64,000 nucleotides of DNA from Diaporthe sp. PMI_573 (taxonomy: Eukaryota; Ascomycota; Sordariomycetes; Diaporthales; Diaporthaceae). Positions within the stretch are counted from its first letter, which is position 1; each line of letters begins with the position of its first letter. The DNA is taken from NCBI GenBank assembly GCA_021399435.1, contig JAJTUP010000019.1, positions 186,001-250,000 of the forward strand. The letters are read 5' to 3'. The notes below the pieces were generated by a model that did not search any database, had not been told where the DNA came from, and worked only from the letters and a program-made list of their open reading frames with translations. Positions 11,362 to 22,646 of the stretch are shown one piece after another. The position numbers and the translations under genes were made by a program.

Positions 11362-12686
11362 ATGGACGACCGTTTTAGCGACGCCGCGACTCCGAGCGAG
11401 TCCAGCCGGTTCCTGGTGGCCGGAATCGACATCTTAGCAAACCCACACGTGGCAGTTGTTCCCCAGTCCCCGCTCAAGGACCGCAGGGAGGCGGTCCTCT
11501 TCATGCACTATGTGCACACGCTGTCACTTTGGGCATGTCACCAGCCTCACCCAGCCTCACCCTGCCCACCACCCCAACCCAGTGCTAACGGCGACAATAG
11601 ATCGACACGTGCGACAAGAAGGCACACTTTGGGACAGAGGTGCCCAGAAGGGCGCTTCGGTATCCCCTCCTGGCCTATGGAATCCTGGCATTCGCCTGCC
11701 AGCACCTGGAACTCACCACAAACACCGAGGACACCGAGTCTGCTGGGTATTACAACCAGGCACTGCGCCTGCTCATCCCCGAGCTGGACCGCTCGGCCGA
11801 CCATTTCGACGAGAACATCCTCTGTGGGATCGTGCTCCTGCGGCTCTATGAGGAGCGGTCCGGCCGGCCGAGCGGCAAGGACATCACCGAGGGCCTGGTG
11901 GCCGAGGAGCTGGACATGGGCACGCACCTGCTGGGCAGCTCCCGCGTGCTCAAGAACTTCACCTCGGCGGGGACGGGCGGCCTGGCGGAGGCCTGCTTCT
12001 GGGTGGTGTTGAGGCAGGACATGTTTATCTCCCTGACGCGGTCTACGCCACCGAGCGCGCCACTAGAGAACATCATGGGTTCGCGCGCCTTCACTGAATT
12101 TGACCCCGAGTCTGTCGCCAACAGGATCGTGTATCTCTGCAGCAGGATACTCTCCTTTGCCCTTGACCCCCTCAAGAACACCGAGACGGAGTGGTGGGAC
12201 CGGCTCGATGCCGAGGTCGACGCCTGGAACAAGAACAAGCCATGGCATTTCCAGGCCCTGTGGCTCGAGGAGCCATCACAGAGCTCAAACGCCGCCACCG
12301 CGTTCCCAACCGTGCGGCTCGTGAGGCACGGCTACGTCGCCGGGTACCAACACTATCACATGGCCAAGATGCTCCTCGCAATATTCGACCCCCGGCTCTG
12401 CTCGAACGGATTCGACACGTTCCGCCGGCGGCAGCGGGCGGACAGGATAGCCCTCGCGCACCTGCGCACGCTCATAGGGATCTCGATAAGCAACCCGGAG
12501 GTCATCAACTCCAGGTTTACGGCGTGTCATTGCATCCAGGCCTGCGGGTCGTGTCTGAGGGACCCACGCGAGCGGGACGAGGTTGTCACCTTTCTGGAGG
12601 ACATGGAGCAGCTGTCGGGATGGCGATGCAAGTACGTGATCAAGAGGCTGAGGGAGGAATGGTCACAGGACTACATCGGGCATTGA
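11362..12686 (+). CDS. Fungal-specific transcription factor domain protein without zinc cluster
   Basis: Exons are 11362-11532 and 11601-12686 (418 aa). The intron uses a GC donor (GCATGT) with a perfect GCTAACG branch site and ATAG acceptor; it joins …HTLSLW to IDTCDKKAHF in frame, and no GT donor does so. The product resembles the regulatory half (PF11951-type, Fungal_trans_2) of Zn2Cys6 factors: VPRRALRYPLLAYGILAFA, then a long helical region with LRLYEERSG and HYHMAKMLLAIFDP. The usual N-terminal CX2CX6C cluster is absent upstream in any frame that I could read. The protein may therefore regulate through partners, or an N-terminal exon is unrecognised. It is 0.8 kb upstream of the P450 reductase gene, so it is a candidate local regulator. 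Confidence 0.7.
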
Positions 12687-13476
12687 TTGACTCGAGCATC
12701 CCGGAAGAAAATTCCATTGGTTTGCGGTGACCACCAGACGCCAGGGGGAGTCACGAAGCCAATACCCAAAATGAGAGTGACAGAAGCCGGACCTGACCTG
12801 AGGCAGCGAGACGCCCCGCCGACGCGGCAGAAGGTCGCATAGATCCATATCCGCCAAGAGGGCAATCAGGATCAAGCAGAGGGTCACCCGCCACCCCCGC
12901 GCCCATGTTTGGTATCTGACCTGCGCAGTATCCACCTGCGGCTCGAGTTTATTCTGGCAAGCCGCAGCATCATTTTGGTCTCAGGGTTCCGCCTGGGGAA
13001 GACGGGCGAAATTGCCCTGTTGAGCTCCGCACGCGGTTGTCTGGCGCGAGACATGCCTAGTCTGTTGAGAGGGGCAACTCTCCCCGGGGACCCTCCTTCT
13101 CCGCATTCTTGGGGTAGACTATTGACGACACATACCCGCCCTCCATCAAATGGGGCCACATGGGGTAGCGGGTACCGTCTCAAAGCTTGGAGACGAGGGA
13201 GATGTGCATGGTGTATTTCCAAATGTGGTTGTATACGCCAGAATTCGCCGATATTGTACTGCTTGAGTACACACTCTGGGATTGTTCGCACCGGTGCCTC
13301 GTACTGCCCGCGGGCGACTGCCGACCTGAAACGTTGGCATACTGACATATTAGAAGACATGACATGGAGAATATAAGACCATTCACGAGCTGGACTTCAC
13401 ACGAAGCACCCTGTTGTCCGTGTTTTCGAAATCGATGCCGAGCTTACTTTGCTGTCCGTGTCCCCATCTCAGCACA
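12687..13476. other. Intergenic / promoter of the P450 reductase gene
   Basis: No gene is supported. The 790 bp probably contain the 3' end of the transcription-factor gene and the promoter of the reductase gene. Confidence 0.5.
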
Positions 13477-15758
13477 ATGGCCGATCCAGTCTTCCAGTTC
13501 AACGCAAGCTCACTGGCAAATACATTCTTCCAAAGAGATGCCCTACCCGCTGAGGTGGCTCAAGTACTGAAGCAACTCGCTCCCTCCTCGTTTGCAGATA
13601 CCGCTGCTCTAGCCGCAGTCGGCCTCGTATCATCGGCATTTCTTCTACGGCGGTACACATGGGACAAACCAGATCCCAATGAGCATATTTTCTATGAGCG
13701 GCCTCAGGCCAAAGAGGGGTTCTTGAACAAGGTTAAGACCACCAGGAACATCGCAGAGAGGCTGGAAGAACTTGTAAGTCAAGGTGAGACACCACTTGGA
13801 GTGACCCCGGTACTGACCAGAACCCTCACCAGAATAAAGATGCAGTCGTCTTCTGGGGTTCTCAATCTGGCACGGCAGAGGGCTTCGCCAACCGTCTCGC
13901 GAGGGAACTGCACCAACGGCTAGGGCTAGATGCCCTGTCGGCAGACCTGTCAGACTTCGACTCCAAGACAATCGCGCTTATCCCTAAGAGAAAGATTGCC
14001 ATATTTATCCTCTCGACATACGGCGAGGGCGACCCGAGCGACAATGCGGGCCCCTTATGGGACTGGCTGACCAAGCTCTCGGACGGCGGCGCCCTGTCCT
14101 CGCTCCGCTACGCCGCGCTCGGACTGGGGAATACGCAGTACAGGTACTACAACCGGGTCGTGGACGTCGTGGACGGTGCCCTCCAGAAAGCGGGAGCCGA
14201 GAGGCTGCTCGACGTCGGCAGGGCCGATGACGCCGCCGGCGCGACCGAGGAGGACTTCCTGGTGTGGAAGGACGACCTCTTCACCTTCTTCGTCAAGAAG
14301 CTCGGCATGGAGCAGCACGAGGTCGAGTACGAGCCCCAGCTGTCCGTCGTGCAGGACGACTCCCTCGACCTGTCGGACCTGCACACGGGCGAGCCGCTGC
14401 GCTCGACGGACAAGGGCAGCAGCGAGATCCGGCCGCTCAAGATCCGGGGCTCCCGCGAGCTGTTCGGCAACACCTCGCGTAACTGCCTGCACCTCGACCT
14501 CGACCTCACCGAGCACCCCCAGATCACCTACAAGACGGGCGACCACCTCGCCGTCTGGGCCATGAACCCGGACGAGGAGGTCGAGCGGCTCCTGGGGGTG
14601 CTGGGCCTCACAGGGGACCGCCGGGCACCACTCCTGGTGCAGGCGCTCGACAAGTCAGTCAAGGTGCCCCTCCCGTCGCCCACGACCGTCGAGGCCGTCC
14701 TGCGGCACTACCTCGAGATCTGCGCGCCCATCTCCCGGGACGCCGTCAAGGCCCTCGCGCAGTTCGCCCCGACGGAGGAAGCCAAGAGCTTCCTCGCCGC
14801 CCTCGGCGAGGACCGCGCCAGCTTCGCCCAGTTCATCGCCGACAAGCACCTCAACTTCGGCCGGCTCCTCGAGATGGCCGCGCAGCAGGGACAGCAGCAG
14901 CCTGGCAGCAACAACACCACCACTTGGAAGACCCTACCGCTCTCGTTCCTCATCGAGACGCTGCCCAAGATGCATCCCCGGTACTACTCCATCTCCTCCT
15001 CGAGCATGATCTCCCCGCGCCACCCGACCATCACCGCCCTGGTCTCAACCACACCCCTAGCCATCACCGCTTCTACATCATCAGAAACGCCCTCAGAACC
15101 AGCCTCCATCCCAGGCCTAGCAACAAACTACCTCCTCGGCCTCTCACACTCCCTCACCCCAGAGACAGACCCCGCACCAGCCCACCCAGCAGGCCTGACA
15201 TACCCCCTCGATGGCCCCAGCGGCGCCCTCTCCGGCGGGAAGGTATACGCACACATGCGGCGGTCGCGCTTCAAGCTTCCCGCGCAGCCGTCCCACCCGC
15301 TGGTGATGGTCGCCGCGGGGACCGGCGTGGCTCCCTTCCGGGCGTTCCTGGCGGAGCGGGCGCGCATGCTGCAGATCGGCAAGGAGGTGGGCGAGATGGT
15401 CCTGTTTTTCGGGTGCCGGCGCCCCGGAGAGGACTACATCTACCGCGAGGAGCTCGAGGGCTTCGAGCGCGAGCTGAAGGGCAGGCTGCGGATCGTCACT
15501 GCCTTCTCGAGGGTGGACGGCCAGCCCAAGAAGTACGTCCAGGACCGGGTCCGGGAGCTCGGTGACGATGTCGTGAGGCTTGTGCTCGAGGGCGGCGCGT
15601 CGGTGTACATGTGTGGCCGGGCGAGCATGGCGAGGGAGGTTGGCGGGGTGGTGGGTGAGCTGGTTGGGAAGGAGAAGGGGTGGAGCCAGGAGCAGACCAA
15701 GGAGTGGACTGAGAGGATGAAGAGGAGTAGGACATGGCAGGAGGATGTCTGGGGCTGA
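13477..15758 (+). CDS. NADPH-cytochrome P450 reductase paralogue
   Basis: Exons are 13477-13773 and 13833-15758; the intron has GTAAGT, CTGAC and CCAG, and the protein is 740 aa. The enzyme passes electrons from NADPH through FAD and FMN to P450s at the ER membrane. One N-terminal membrane anchor is visible (AALAAVGLVSSAFLL, ~45-60). The FMN domain has WGSQSGTAEGFANRL, STYGEGDPSDNA and ALGLGNTQYRYYN. The FAD motif is PRYYSISSSS, the NADPH motifs are VAAGTGVAPFRAFLAER and GCRRPGEDYIYREEL, and the end is TWQEDVWG with the usual C-terminal aromatic. The length is slightly above the family norm (~690-720) because of a Ser/Thr/Pro insertion near residue 530. The N-terminus is unlike the housekeeping reductases I remember, and a P450 gene lies 3.5 kb downstream, so I read it as a dedicated paralogue. 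Confidence 0.9.
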
Positions 15759-16134
15759 GTGTGCCTGAGTTTGGGAGGGATTTTCAATTTTTGTTTTTGT
15801 CAATAGAAGCGATCATTTGAGTTAGATACACATGCTGGATGAAGGCCATGTGCAGACCGTATAGATCATGACAATATACGTTCTCGGAAGCTACAAGGCA
15901 CAGTCTTCATATTTTCAATGTTCCAGCACCAACGATTACGTATGTGTGCATAATGAAAGAGTGGCTCCCGGCGTCTCTACACTCATTTCACATGATCAGC
16001 ATATGCTGCTGCTCGGGGCTCCGGACAAAACTGCACCAGCCCGCTGTCCTGCCGCCTTCTCAAGTCTGCCTCAGAGCCTCACGCCTGCGCCAAAAGTCAG
16101 CACAAAACTCGTCGTTGTCCACGTGTCACTCAAC
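15759..16134. other. Convergent intergenic spacer
   Basis: These 376 bp separate the converging 3' ends of the reductase gene and the minus-strand regulator gene. Nothing further was seen. Confidence 0.6.
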
Positions 16135-18348
16135 TCACGCAGGCAGTGTTGACCAATTCAGCCCCTTCTCCGTCCTGAGCAAAACGTCCAGTAGAGCCTG
16201 CTGCTCATCACGGTCGTCGAAGCGGTCGCCGGCCAGCGCGATGGCCATGCTCGCGGCCAGGTGGGCAGTGTTGACATGGCTGATGGCATCCGCAATGCCG
16301 CACACGATCCTGACGTCCTCACGAAGCGTTTCGTCCATGGACCTCACCGCAGCCTTCTGCTCAAGCCCGAGTCTCGGTATGCCCGGGTCGTAGGCAATGA
16401 GCAAGATGCGCACGAGATGGTAGTACTGCAGCCCGAGCACGGCGTGCTCATTGAGAAGAAAGATCTCTGGAAACGGCCTGTCGTCCTCCTTGCAGATAAA
16501 CACCGGGCTGAACGAATCTGGTCTGTTCTTCATCCACTGTTCAGCGTACTCGACAAGCGCGCTGTGCCCGGCCAGGCTCTTGTCCTCCCCAAAACAGTAG
16601 CAAATCACGTCCACGAGGAGTAGGGTGATCCTGGCAGCCCACCTCTTATCGTCGCCTGGGCTCATGCTGGTCGGGTCGATGTTGAGGCAATCCCTGTACA
16701 GGATGGGCGGCCTCTGGTGCATGATGGCTATGTAGATGGCCTGCCGGACACTTGCCCAGAGGACTGGCTGCCCAACAAAGTCGACGAGCTCCAGCACCAG
16801 CTTGGTCTGTATGAGCTGCATGTCAAGGGAGTCAGACTCTGCGATAGGTTTCTCCCTCGGTGTCTGTATGACCATGTGGTGCTGGAGCAGGACAGCAGCG
16901 GCCAGCAGGCCTGTGCTCTCATCGACCATGCCAACCACGCAACCGTTCAGCACGGGAGCCAGGTCTTGAAAGGCGTCGCGGAGGTAGGCCTCCTCCTCGG
17001 GGGATGGATATCCACCAGTGCTGTTCCGGGCACTTTTTACCGTGACGGCAAGGATGGCCTTGTATAAGAGAGGGCATATGGAGGATTTGTTGGGGAGGAC
17101 GGAAGCAAAGGTCTTTTCCTGGTCGCACATATCAAACTGAGGTGCAATGCCGATGCTAAAACGGTAGATGAGATCTGCCTCATGGGCGTTCTTCAGGGGC
17201 AACAGAGACGCGTCGACCCTTGGGTATAATGGATGTGGGTTATTTGAATGAGCGGTCTCGGGTGATGGGAAGGACGACGGGGTGGGAAAGACGTTCAGGG
17301 CGGGCGTCCTAGGTCCTGTCGGTCCTGTATCGCCCAGTCTTGAAGTAGCATCAGGCTCATTGTAAGAGCGGTTGTGCGATGAAGGAGGGGCACTGCCGAT
17401 GTCCTGAAATAACGCGGACCTTGAGGCTGGCAACCTGATAGCAGGTGTGGGGCTATCGAGTGCGGTCGAGGCATCCGGTGAGGGGAGGTCCTGATGGAGG
17501 ATCGGGCCCTGAAAGCCATCGTCGTCGTCGTCGTCACTGAGGTCTCCCTCGTAGAAAGAGGCCACCTCCTCAGTCTCGTCGACGAATCTGATCCTCTTGT
17601 TGGAGGTCTTGCACCATGTCTGATCTGAGGTAAAGTTATACTGGCTCTGGTCCAGCCTGTACCACGGCACGGCACATGGGAGCCCAATCAGCACGCTGGA
17701 TCCAAGACGCTCCTATGGGGGGTTGGAACAGGGCGGCCTGCGGAGGCTGCTTACCCCGGATTGTAAGTGTGGCGGAAGCGGACCCTGATCCCTCGCACGC
17801 AGGGCTGGCCTCTCTTGACACACTGGGAGCACTGCTCCTTGGTGTCACCTGTGATGGCCGTGGCTCATTAGTAAGGCTGATGTTGTGATTGGGGTGTGAC
17901 AAGGCAAATGTACCCACACTTCAGGTGCCTACAGAGGCAAGACACATCCTCAACATTAGCCTGTGATTAAGGTTGGAGGGTCGGTAGTACAATGTCGATG
18001 TATGCGAGGGTACGCCTGGTGGTAAGACTGTGTGACAGCGTGTGTGCATATATCTAGTGTATGTGTCCATCCGGGCTGAAGGGCCCAACACGTTGACCGA
18101 GACTTGGGGCGGGAGTGGCGCCGAGTCCCATAGATTCCCACGAGAGACGCGGCAGCAAATAGGGCTGCCTGTTTGGCTTGCTTACCTCGATCGGCATCCC
18201 TGGGGAAGCAAAGAAGTACATCTTGGGTCAATCTCACGGGCATTTCTTTCTTCTTTGGGAGAGGGAGAGGGAGAGGGAGAGGGACAGGACTTACATCACA
18301 CCCCGGCCTTCTCTTCTTTGTCTCCGTCTGAGGCCCGGGCGGAGGCAT
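16135..18348 (-). CDS. Zn2Cys6 transcription factor with microexons
   Basis: Five exons, read on the minus strand: 18348-18295, 18199-18186 (14 nt), 17928-17918 (11 nt), 17848-17755 and 17656-16135. They sum to 1695 nt, 564 codons plus stop. The zinc cluster only appears after joining them: RRPGCDGCRSRHLKC-DTKEQCSQCVKRGQPC, i.e. CX2CX6CX5CX2CX6C. Every junction has GT-AG ends, and the last two long introns show TACTAAT and CTGAT branch sites. Downstream are RIRFVDETEEVASFY, an acidic Asp run (typical of this TF class), and a Fungal_trans_2-like regulatory domain ending NWSTLPA. It lies between the reductase and P450 genes, with its 5' end facing the P450 start, so it is a candidate pathway regulator. 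The ORF has an upstream in-frame TTG extension, but ATG 18348 is the only sensible start. Confidence 0.85.
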
Positions 18349-19250
18349 CTTCGGGCAAAACGCGCGGCCGAATCGCAACCTCGGAGAGGACACGAGGGAA
18401 AGTGCGCGCACCGTGGCCAGAAACAGAAGCAAGGGTGGGTGACGGTGGGCTCGCTGGTTTATAGCTGTGTTGGGCAGACGGGGAAAGAATCCCGCGCTGC
18501 CTGGAAGACTCTGAATTGCCGGGCGCCTGTCAAGTTACAGGTCTTGGGGTGTCTGGGAATCTGGCGAATCTGCGCGCCTGTAGAGAGTGTGGGGAAGGGG
18601 ACCGATTTTTCCCTACCTCTCGCTGTTTCTTTCCCCTGTTGAGGATCGCATTGGCATTGTGCATGGTGTGGGGGGTGGGGGGGAAGCCCCCTGTTTCTTT
18701 CCCGTCTCCAACGCGCTCTTTTCCTGGGGTACTCCTCCAAGAGCCACATGCCCTGACATCACATTAGACAGGCGGACAGCCAGCATCATCGTGAAGGGGC
18801 CGCCGCAGACCAGATACGCGTGGATGTACCAAGGCAGTGTTTATTCCCCGATCAGGCTTTCTTCGCCGAGGAGGCTTGCTTGATATGGGCACCTGCGTTT
18901 CCCTACCCACCTGTCCCATGCCATCCCATCCCATCCAGCACGCACCGCTTACATCGCCAGCCCGTCTCGTGTCCGTGATGGAGGGTAGGCACAGAAGGTC
19001 ATGAATATTTATTTAGACGATGCCCATGGTGCGTAGTGCCCGTGCCAGAGGTGCCTCCCTGACAATATTCATTCTCTGCTCTACTCCAATCCCACCACTC
19101 TCCCAAGTGGTGCAGTCAATCTCAAGAGGCTCTGCGAAGACGTGAGCTCTGTTATAAACCCCAAGCCTCACACACCTCACACACCCATCAATCTCTCTTC
19201 AGCCGGCCTCATTCCTTGACCAAGAAGACAGCCCAGACCCCAACACCGCC
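18349..19250. other. Divergent promoter region (regulator and P450)
   Basis: This 0.9-kb region separates the divergent start codons of the Zn2Cys6 regulator and the P450. It is pyrimidine/purine-asymmetric in places and likely holds both promoters. A TATA-like TTATAAACC lies near 19152, about 100 bp upstream of the P450 ATG. No gene is supported. Confidence 0.5.
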
Positions 19251-20890
19251 ATGGGCACACCTCTGGTGTCGTGGGCGACGGCCCCTTACGCCGCAGCCCT
19301 GCTGTTGTTCCTCGTTTCCTATTGCTTTATTTACCCCTTCGTAGAGTACATCCGAGATGCTAAAGGTAAGCATAACCATGGTGCATGAACAGGAAAATAG
19401 TAACCAGCAGCTGACAGCTCTGCCCAGGCCTGCGAAGGTTCCCCAACTTCAGCCCCCTCTCTGGCATGTCCAGCATCCCCTTCATGATCCTGGCCCACGG
19501 GGGAGACCGGTCAAGGCGCCTGGCAGAGCTGCACAAGGGCCGGCCCATCCTGCGCACGGGGCCCAACACCCTCTCGTTCGGCACCGTCCGCGCCATCAAG
19601 GACATCTACGGCCACGGCACGCCCTGCGTCAAGGACGAGTCGTACGTGCTCCTGTCCGGCACGCACTACCACCTGGCCGACGTCGTGGACAAGGGCGAGC
19701 ACGCCCGCAAGCGCAAGGTGCTGTCGTCGGCGTACGCGCTCAAGAACCTCGAGAGCTGGGAGTACAAGGTCGCCGACAAGGTGGAGCGCATGCTCGGGCA
19801 GTTCGACAGGCGGTGCGCCCCGTCACCCCAGAAGGAGGGCACCTTCCCGGCCCCCGAGGAGCTCAACATCGACTACCGCATGTGGACCAACTTCTTCGCC
19901 CTCGACGCCATCGCCGACATCGGGCTGAGCGACCGCCTCGGCTTCCTGGACCAGGGCACCGACCGCGTCGTCGCCCGGCGCAAGGACGGCTCCACGTACG
20001 AGACCAACCTGCGCGAGTGCCTGTACCCCACCGCCCGCAAGCAGTCGCTCCTGGTCTGGTCCTACGGCTGGTACAAGCTCGTCGACAGGATAGCCAACGC
20101 GATCCCCTTCTACCGGCGCATGACCGAGTCCTCGCGCGGCTGGGACGACATCATCCTGGGCTGCGGAGACAGGCGGCTGGAGCGGTACCGCGCGGGCGAG
20201 AAGCTTGACGACTTCTTCCAGGCGCTCATGGAGGATAAGTCCGGCTCGCCGAACCTGCTCGAGTGGGGCGAGATCCTGGCCGAGGTCAACATCATGATGA
20301 ACGCCGGCAGCGTCACCACCGCCATCGCCATCGCCAACGTCACCTACCAGCTGCTCAAGAACCCGGCCTGCCTGCGCCGCCTCCGCGAGGAGCTCGACGC
20401 CGTCCTCGACCCGGACGAGGTCGTCGCCCCCTACGACAAGGTCAAGCACCTGCCCTACCTCCGCGCCTGCCTCGACGAGTCCCTGCGCCTCTTCCCTCCC
20501 ACGCCCCACGGCCTGCCTCGCGCCACCCCGCCCGAGGGCTCCACGATCATGGGCGAGTGGATCGCCGGGAACACCACCGTGAGCATCTCTGCCATGGTCG
20601 CCCACCGTGACGAGAGCGTCTTCTACGAGCCTGAGAGATACATCCCGGAGCGCTGGTTAGGAGATAAAGGCAAGGAATTGCAGCCTTATTTCGTGACCTT
20701 CAGTGCGGGTGCGAGAGGCTGCATCGGTCGCAACATCTCCTATCTGGAGCAGACCGTCTGTGTGGCAAGCATACTACACAGGTATGACATGGCACTGGCG
20801 CCTGGATTCGAGATGCAGAGGCTGGAGACGATGAACCACATCCTTGGGCCGGTGCCCGTTAAGATGTGGAGGCGGCAACTGGAAGAGTGA
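19251..20890 (+). CDS. Cytochrome P450 monooxygenase
   Basis: Exons are 19251-19365 and 19428-20890; the intron has GTAAGC, CTGAC and CCAG, and the protein is 525 aa. The N-terminal membrane anchor is AALLLFLVSYCFIYPFV (~15-31). P450 signatures are the K-helix ESLRL within LDESLRLFPPTPHGLPR, the PERW motif in YIPERWL, and the heme loop FSAGARGCIGRN, whose Cys is the axial thiolate. The I-helix reads NAGSVTTAIAIANV: the acidic residue normally preceding the conserved Thr is Val. Segments such as YGHGTPCVKDESY and ARKRKVLSSAYALKNLE recall benzoate 4-monooxygenase-like (CYP53-type) enzymes, but this is only a tentative subfamily guess. The adjacent reductase would be its natural electron donor. 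Confidence 0.88.
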
Positions 20891-21044
20891 TAGACTAGCA
20901 TTGGGCGCTTCAGGGGTTGAATATGTCAGAATCATTGGGGTTTCACGAGTTTGATAGAATTGAGCCATTACCTAAATATTTTCATCGTGCCCTCCAGTGA
21001 TGCAAGAATAATATGAACGTGAGACCGAAGTTTTGCAATACTCT

Positions 21045-22646
21045 CTAGTCCCAGTACCGAATAACGCCATCTGCTCCGGCCGTTACCAGCTTTGAGGTTT
21101 CCTGAGGGTGCCACTTCACGCACGTGACGGGGTCCTTTGTCTCGATCTTGTGATACATCTTGCACGTTTTCCAGTCCCAGAAGACAAGGTATCCCGCCGT
21201 GTCACCGCTGGCAATGAACTGCCCGTCGGGACTGATGTCGATGTCGATAGCCGTTCCCGCATTGTTGTGCCCGCGGTAACTCTTCTTCCGGTTCTGGCGG
21301 AACTTGTCGTTGGCATTGTATACCACAATCTGGTTGTCAGAAGATTGGTATGCAACGTATCTGCCAGAAGGATGCAAGGCGGATCGTGTCATTGGGTACA
21401 TGTACGTCTCGGCGATGTACTTGATGGGGACTGGGATGTTGTAGTCCCATGCGCGCAGCGACTTGTCGTCCGACGTGGTCATAAAACGGTCGCCGTCTTG
21501 CGTGAAGGTGATGGTGTTGATGGCCGCCAAGTGATGGTCGTACTCCTGGACAGTCTCGTTGCCCGCACGCGTGTCGAACTGAACAATCTTCTTGTCGGAC
21601 ATACCAGCCAAAAACTCGTGGCCGTGTTCGGCCGTGGGGTTGAACACCAGGCAGTGTGGGGTTTTGCCTGTGCTGAATTTGCTGATGCACTTTCCAGTCT
21701 CGGTGTCCCAGAGCTTCATCTGCCTGTCATACGACCCGGACAGGAACCTCGTGCCATCGTTGTTAAACGACAGATCTGATATCGCCTTGGAGTGCCCAGA
21801 GAACGTCCGCAGGAGCTCCTTCTGGTGGTAGACGTCCCAAATCTTGATCGTCGTGTCCGCCGAACCAGACAGCAGCAGGTGACCACTGCGAGGGAAGAAT
21901 CGTAACGAGGTGACAGCCTTTGTGTGGTTTTTCCATGTGTGCACCATCTTCTTGGGAATGTAGTTGGTGACACTGCCCGCCTCTTTTCGCAGATCGATGT
22001 CCAGATCTTGCGGGACGTGCATGTACGTCCGGCCCTGGTAATCATACTCGCTTTCGCCGTGGAAGGTCGTAGTCTCGTCGCCCAGCTCCTCAACTGCTTT
22101 CCGTCTCGCCAGCGCCTCTGTAGGTGCAGCGACCACAGCGCCGCTCTGGACCACGTCGTCCTCGTCTTCATCCTCGTAGACGATCTCGTATTCCTCGTCG
22201 CTGCCCAGTTCCGCCTCTTCGCCAACCTCCTCGTACTCGGTCCTCTTGTACTTCGCCCAAGGTCCCTTGTACTCGCCCTCCCCCTCTGCGATGAGCGCGC
22301 TGCCCTTTCCTTCCCTCTTAGCTCGAATAGCAGCCGCCTCTTCCTTGATCTGCTTGCCGCTCTTGTCTTCCCTCTCTGGGCCCTCGCCGCGTTCTACCGC
22401 GCGGTGTTTGGCTCGGAAGGCATGCTCACTTAGGTATGTCTCGGTCGCGTATCCGGTGAGTACGTTCTTGCGCTTGAGAGACGAGTGGGAGACCTCGTCG
22501 CGAAACGGGTTGGCAGGTCCGACCTTGAGTCGGGCGAGGTCTTCGCCGGTGTAGGGCACGACTGCATGGTCCGGCTCGGCTTCCTGTCGGACAATGAGGG
22601 CGTCCTGGGGCGCCATGTTTGGCGGATATGCGCCAAAGTCGGCCAT
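21045..22646 (-). CDS. CDC40: Pre-mRNA splicing factor Cdc40/Prp17
   Basis: A single exon of 533 codons starts at ATG 22646. The protein is a WD40 spliceosome component acting at the second transesterification step. The N-terminal ~210 residues are charged and disordered (acidic EDEDEDD block near residue 160) with the conserved ERGEGPEREDKSGK region. From about residue 225 come seven WD repeats: VHTWKNHTKAVTSLRFFP, SADTTIKIWDVYHQKELLRTF, SGSYDRQMKLWDTETGKC, TSDDKSLRAWDYNIPVPIKY, and the final GADGVIRYWD at the very C-terminus. Length and order match Prp17/CDC40 orthologues closely. The gene is convergent with the P450 gene, with only about 150 bp between their stops. A TACCTAGGTA palindrome sits at 22720-22729, just upstream of the start. 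Confidence 0.95.
   Translation of the reverse strand: MADFGAYPPNMAPQDALIVRQEAEPDHAVVPYTGEDLARLKVGPANPFRDEVSHSSLKRKNVLTGYATETYLSEHAFRAKHRAVERGEGPEREDKSGKQIKEEAAAIRAKREGKGSALIAEGEGEYKGPWAKYKRTEYEEVGEEAELGSDEEYEIVYEDEDEDDVVQSGAVVAAPTEALARRKAVEELGDETTTFHGESEYDYQGRTYMHVPQDLDIDLRKEAGSVTNYIPKKMVHTWKNHTKAVTSLRFFPRSGHLLLSGSADTTIKIWDVYHQKELLRTFSGHSKAISDLSFNNDGTRFLSGSYDRQMKLWDTETGKCISKFSTGKTPHCLVFNPTAEHGHEFLAGMSDKKIVQFDTRAGNETVQEYDHHLAAINTITFTQDGDRFMTTSDDKSLRAWDYNIPVPIKYIAETYMYPMTRSALHPSGRYVAYQSSDNQIVVYNANDKFRQNRKKSYRGHNNAGTAIDIDISPDGQFIASGDTAGYLVFWDWKTCKMYHKIETKDPVTCVKWHPQETSKLVTAGADGVIRYWD

Noticed and set aside
10965..11378. Open frame with Asp-Glu-Met repeats upstream of the Zn-less factor
   Set aside because: It can be joined only by a weak donor and carries no zinc cluster or known domain; mentioned as a possible exon, not called.
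14055..14546. Long minus-strand open frame opposite the P450 reductase
   Set aside because: It is a shadow of the G+C-rich codon usage of the reductase gene; the plus-strand frame has all the flavoprotein motifs.
19823..20605. 260-codon minus-strand frame opposite the P450
   Set aside because: Antisense shadow with Gly/Val/Asp-biased composition and no domain; the P450 frame is unambiguous.
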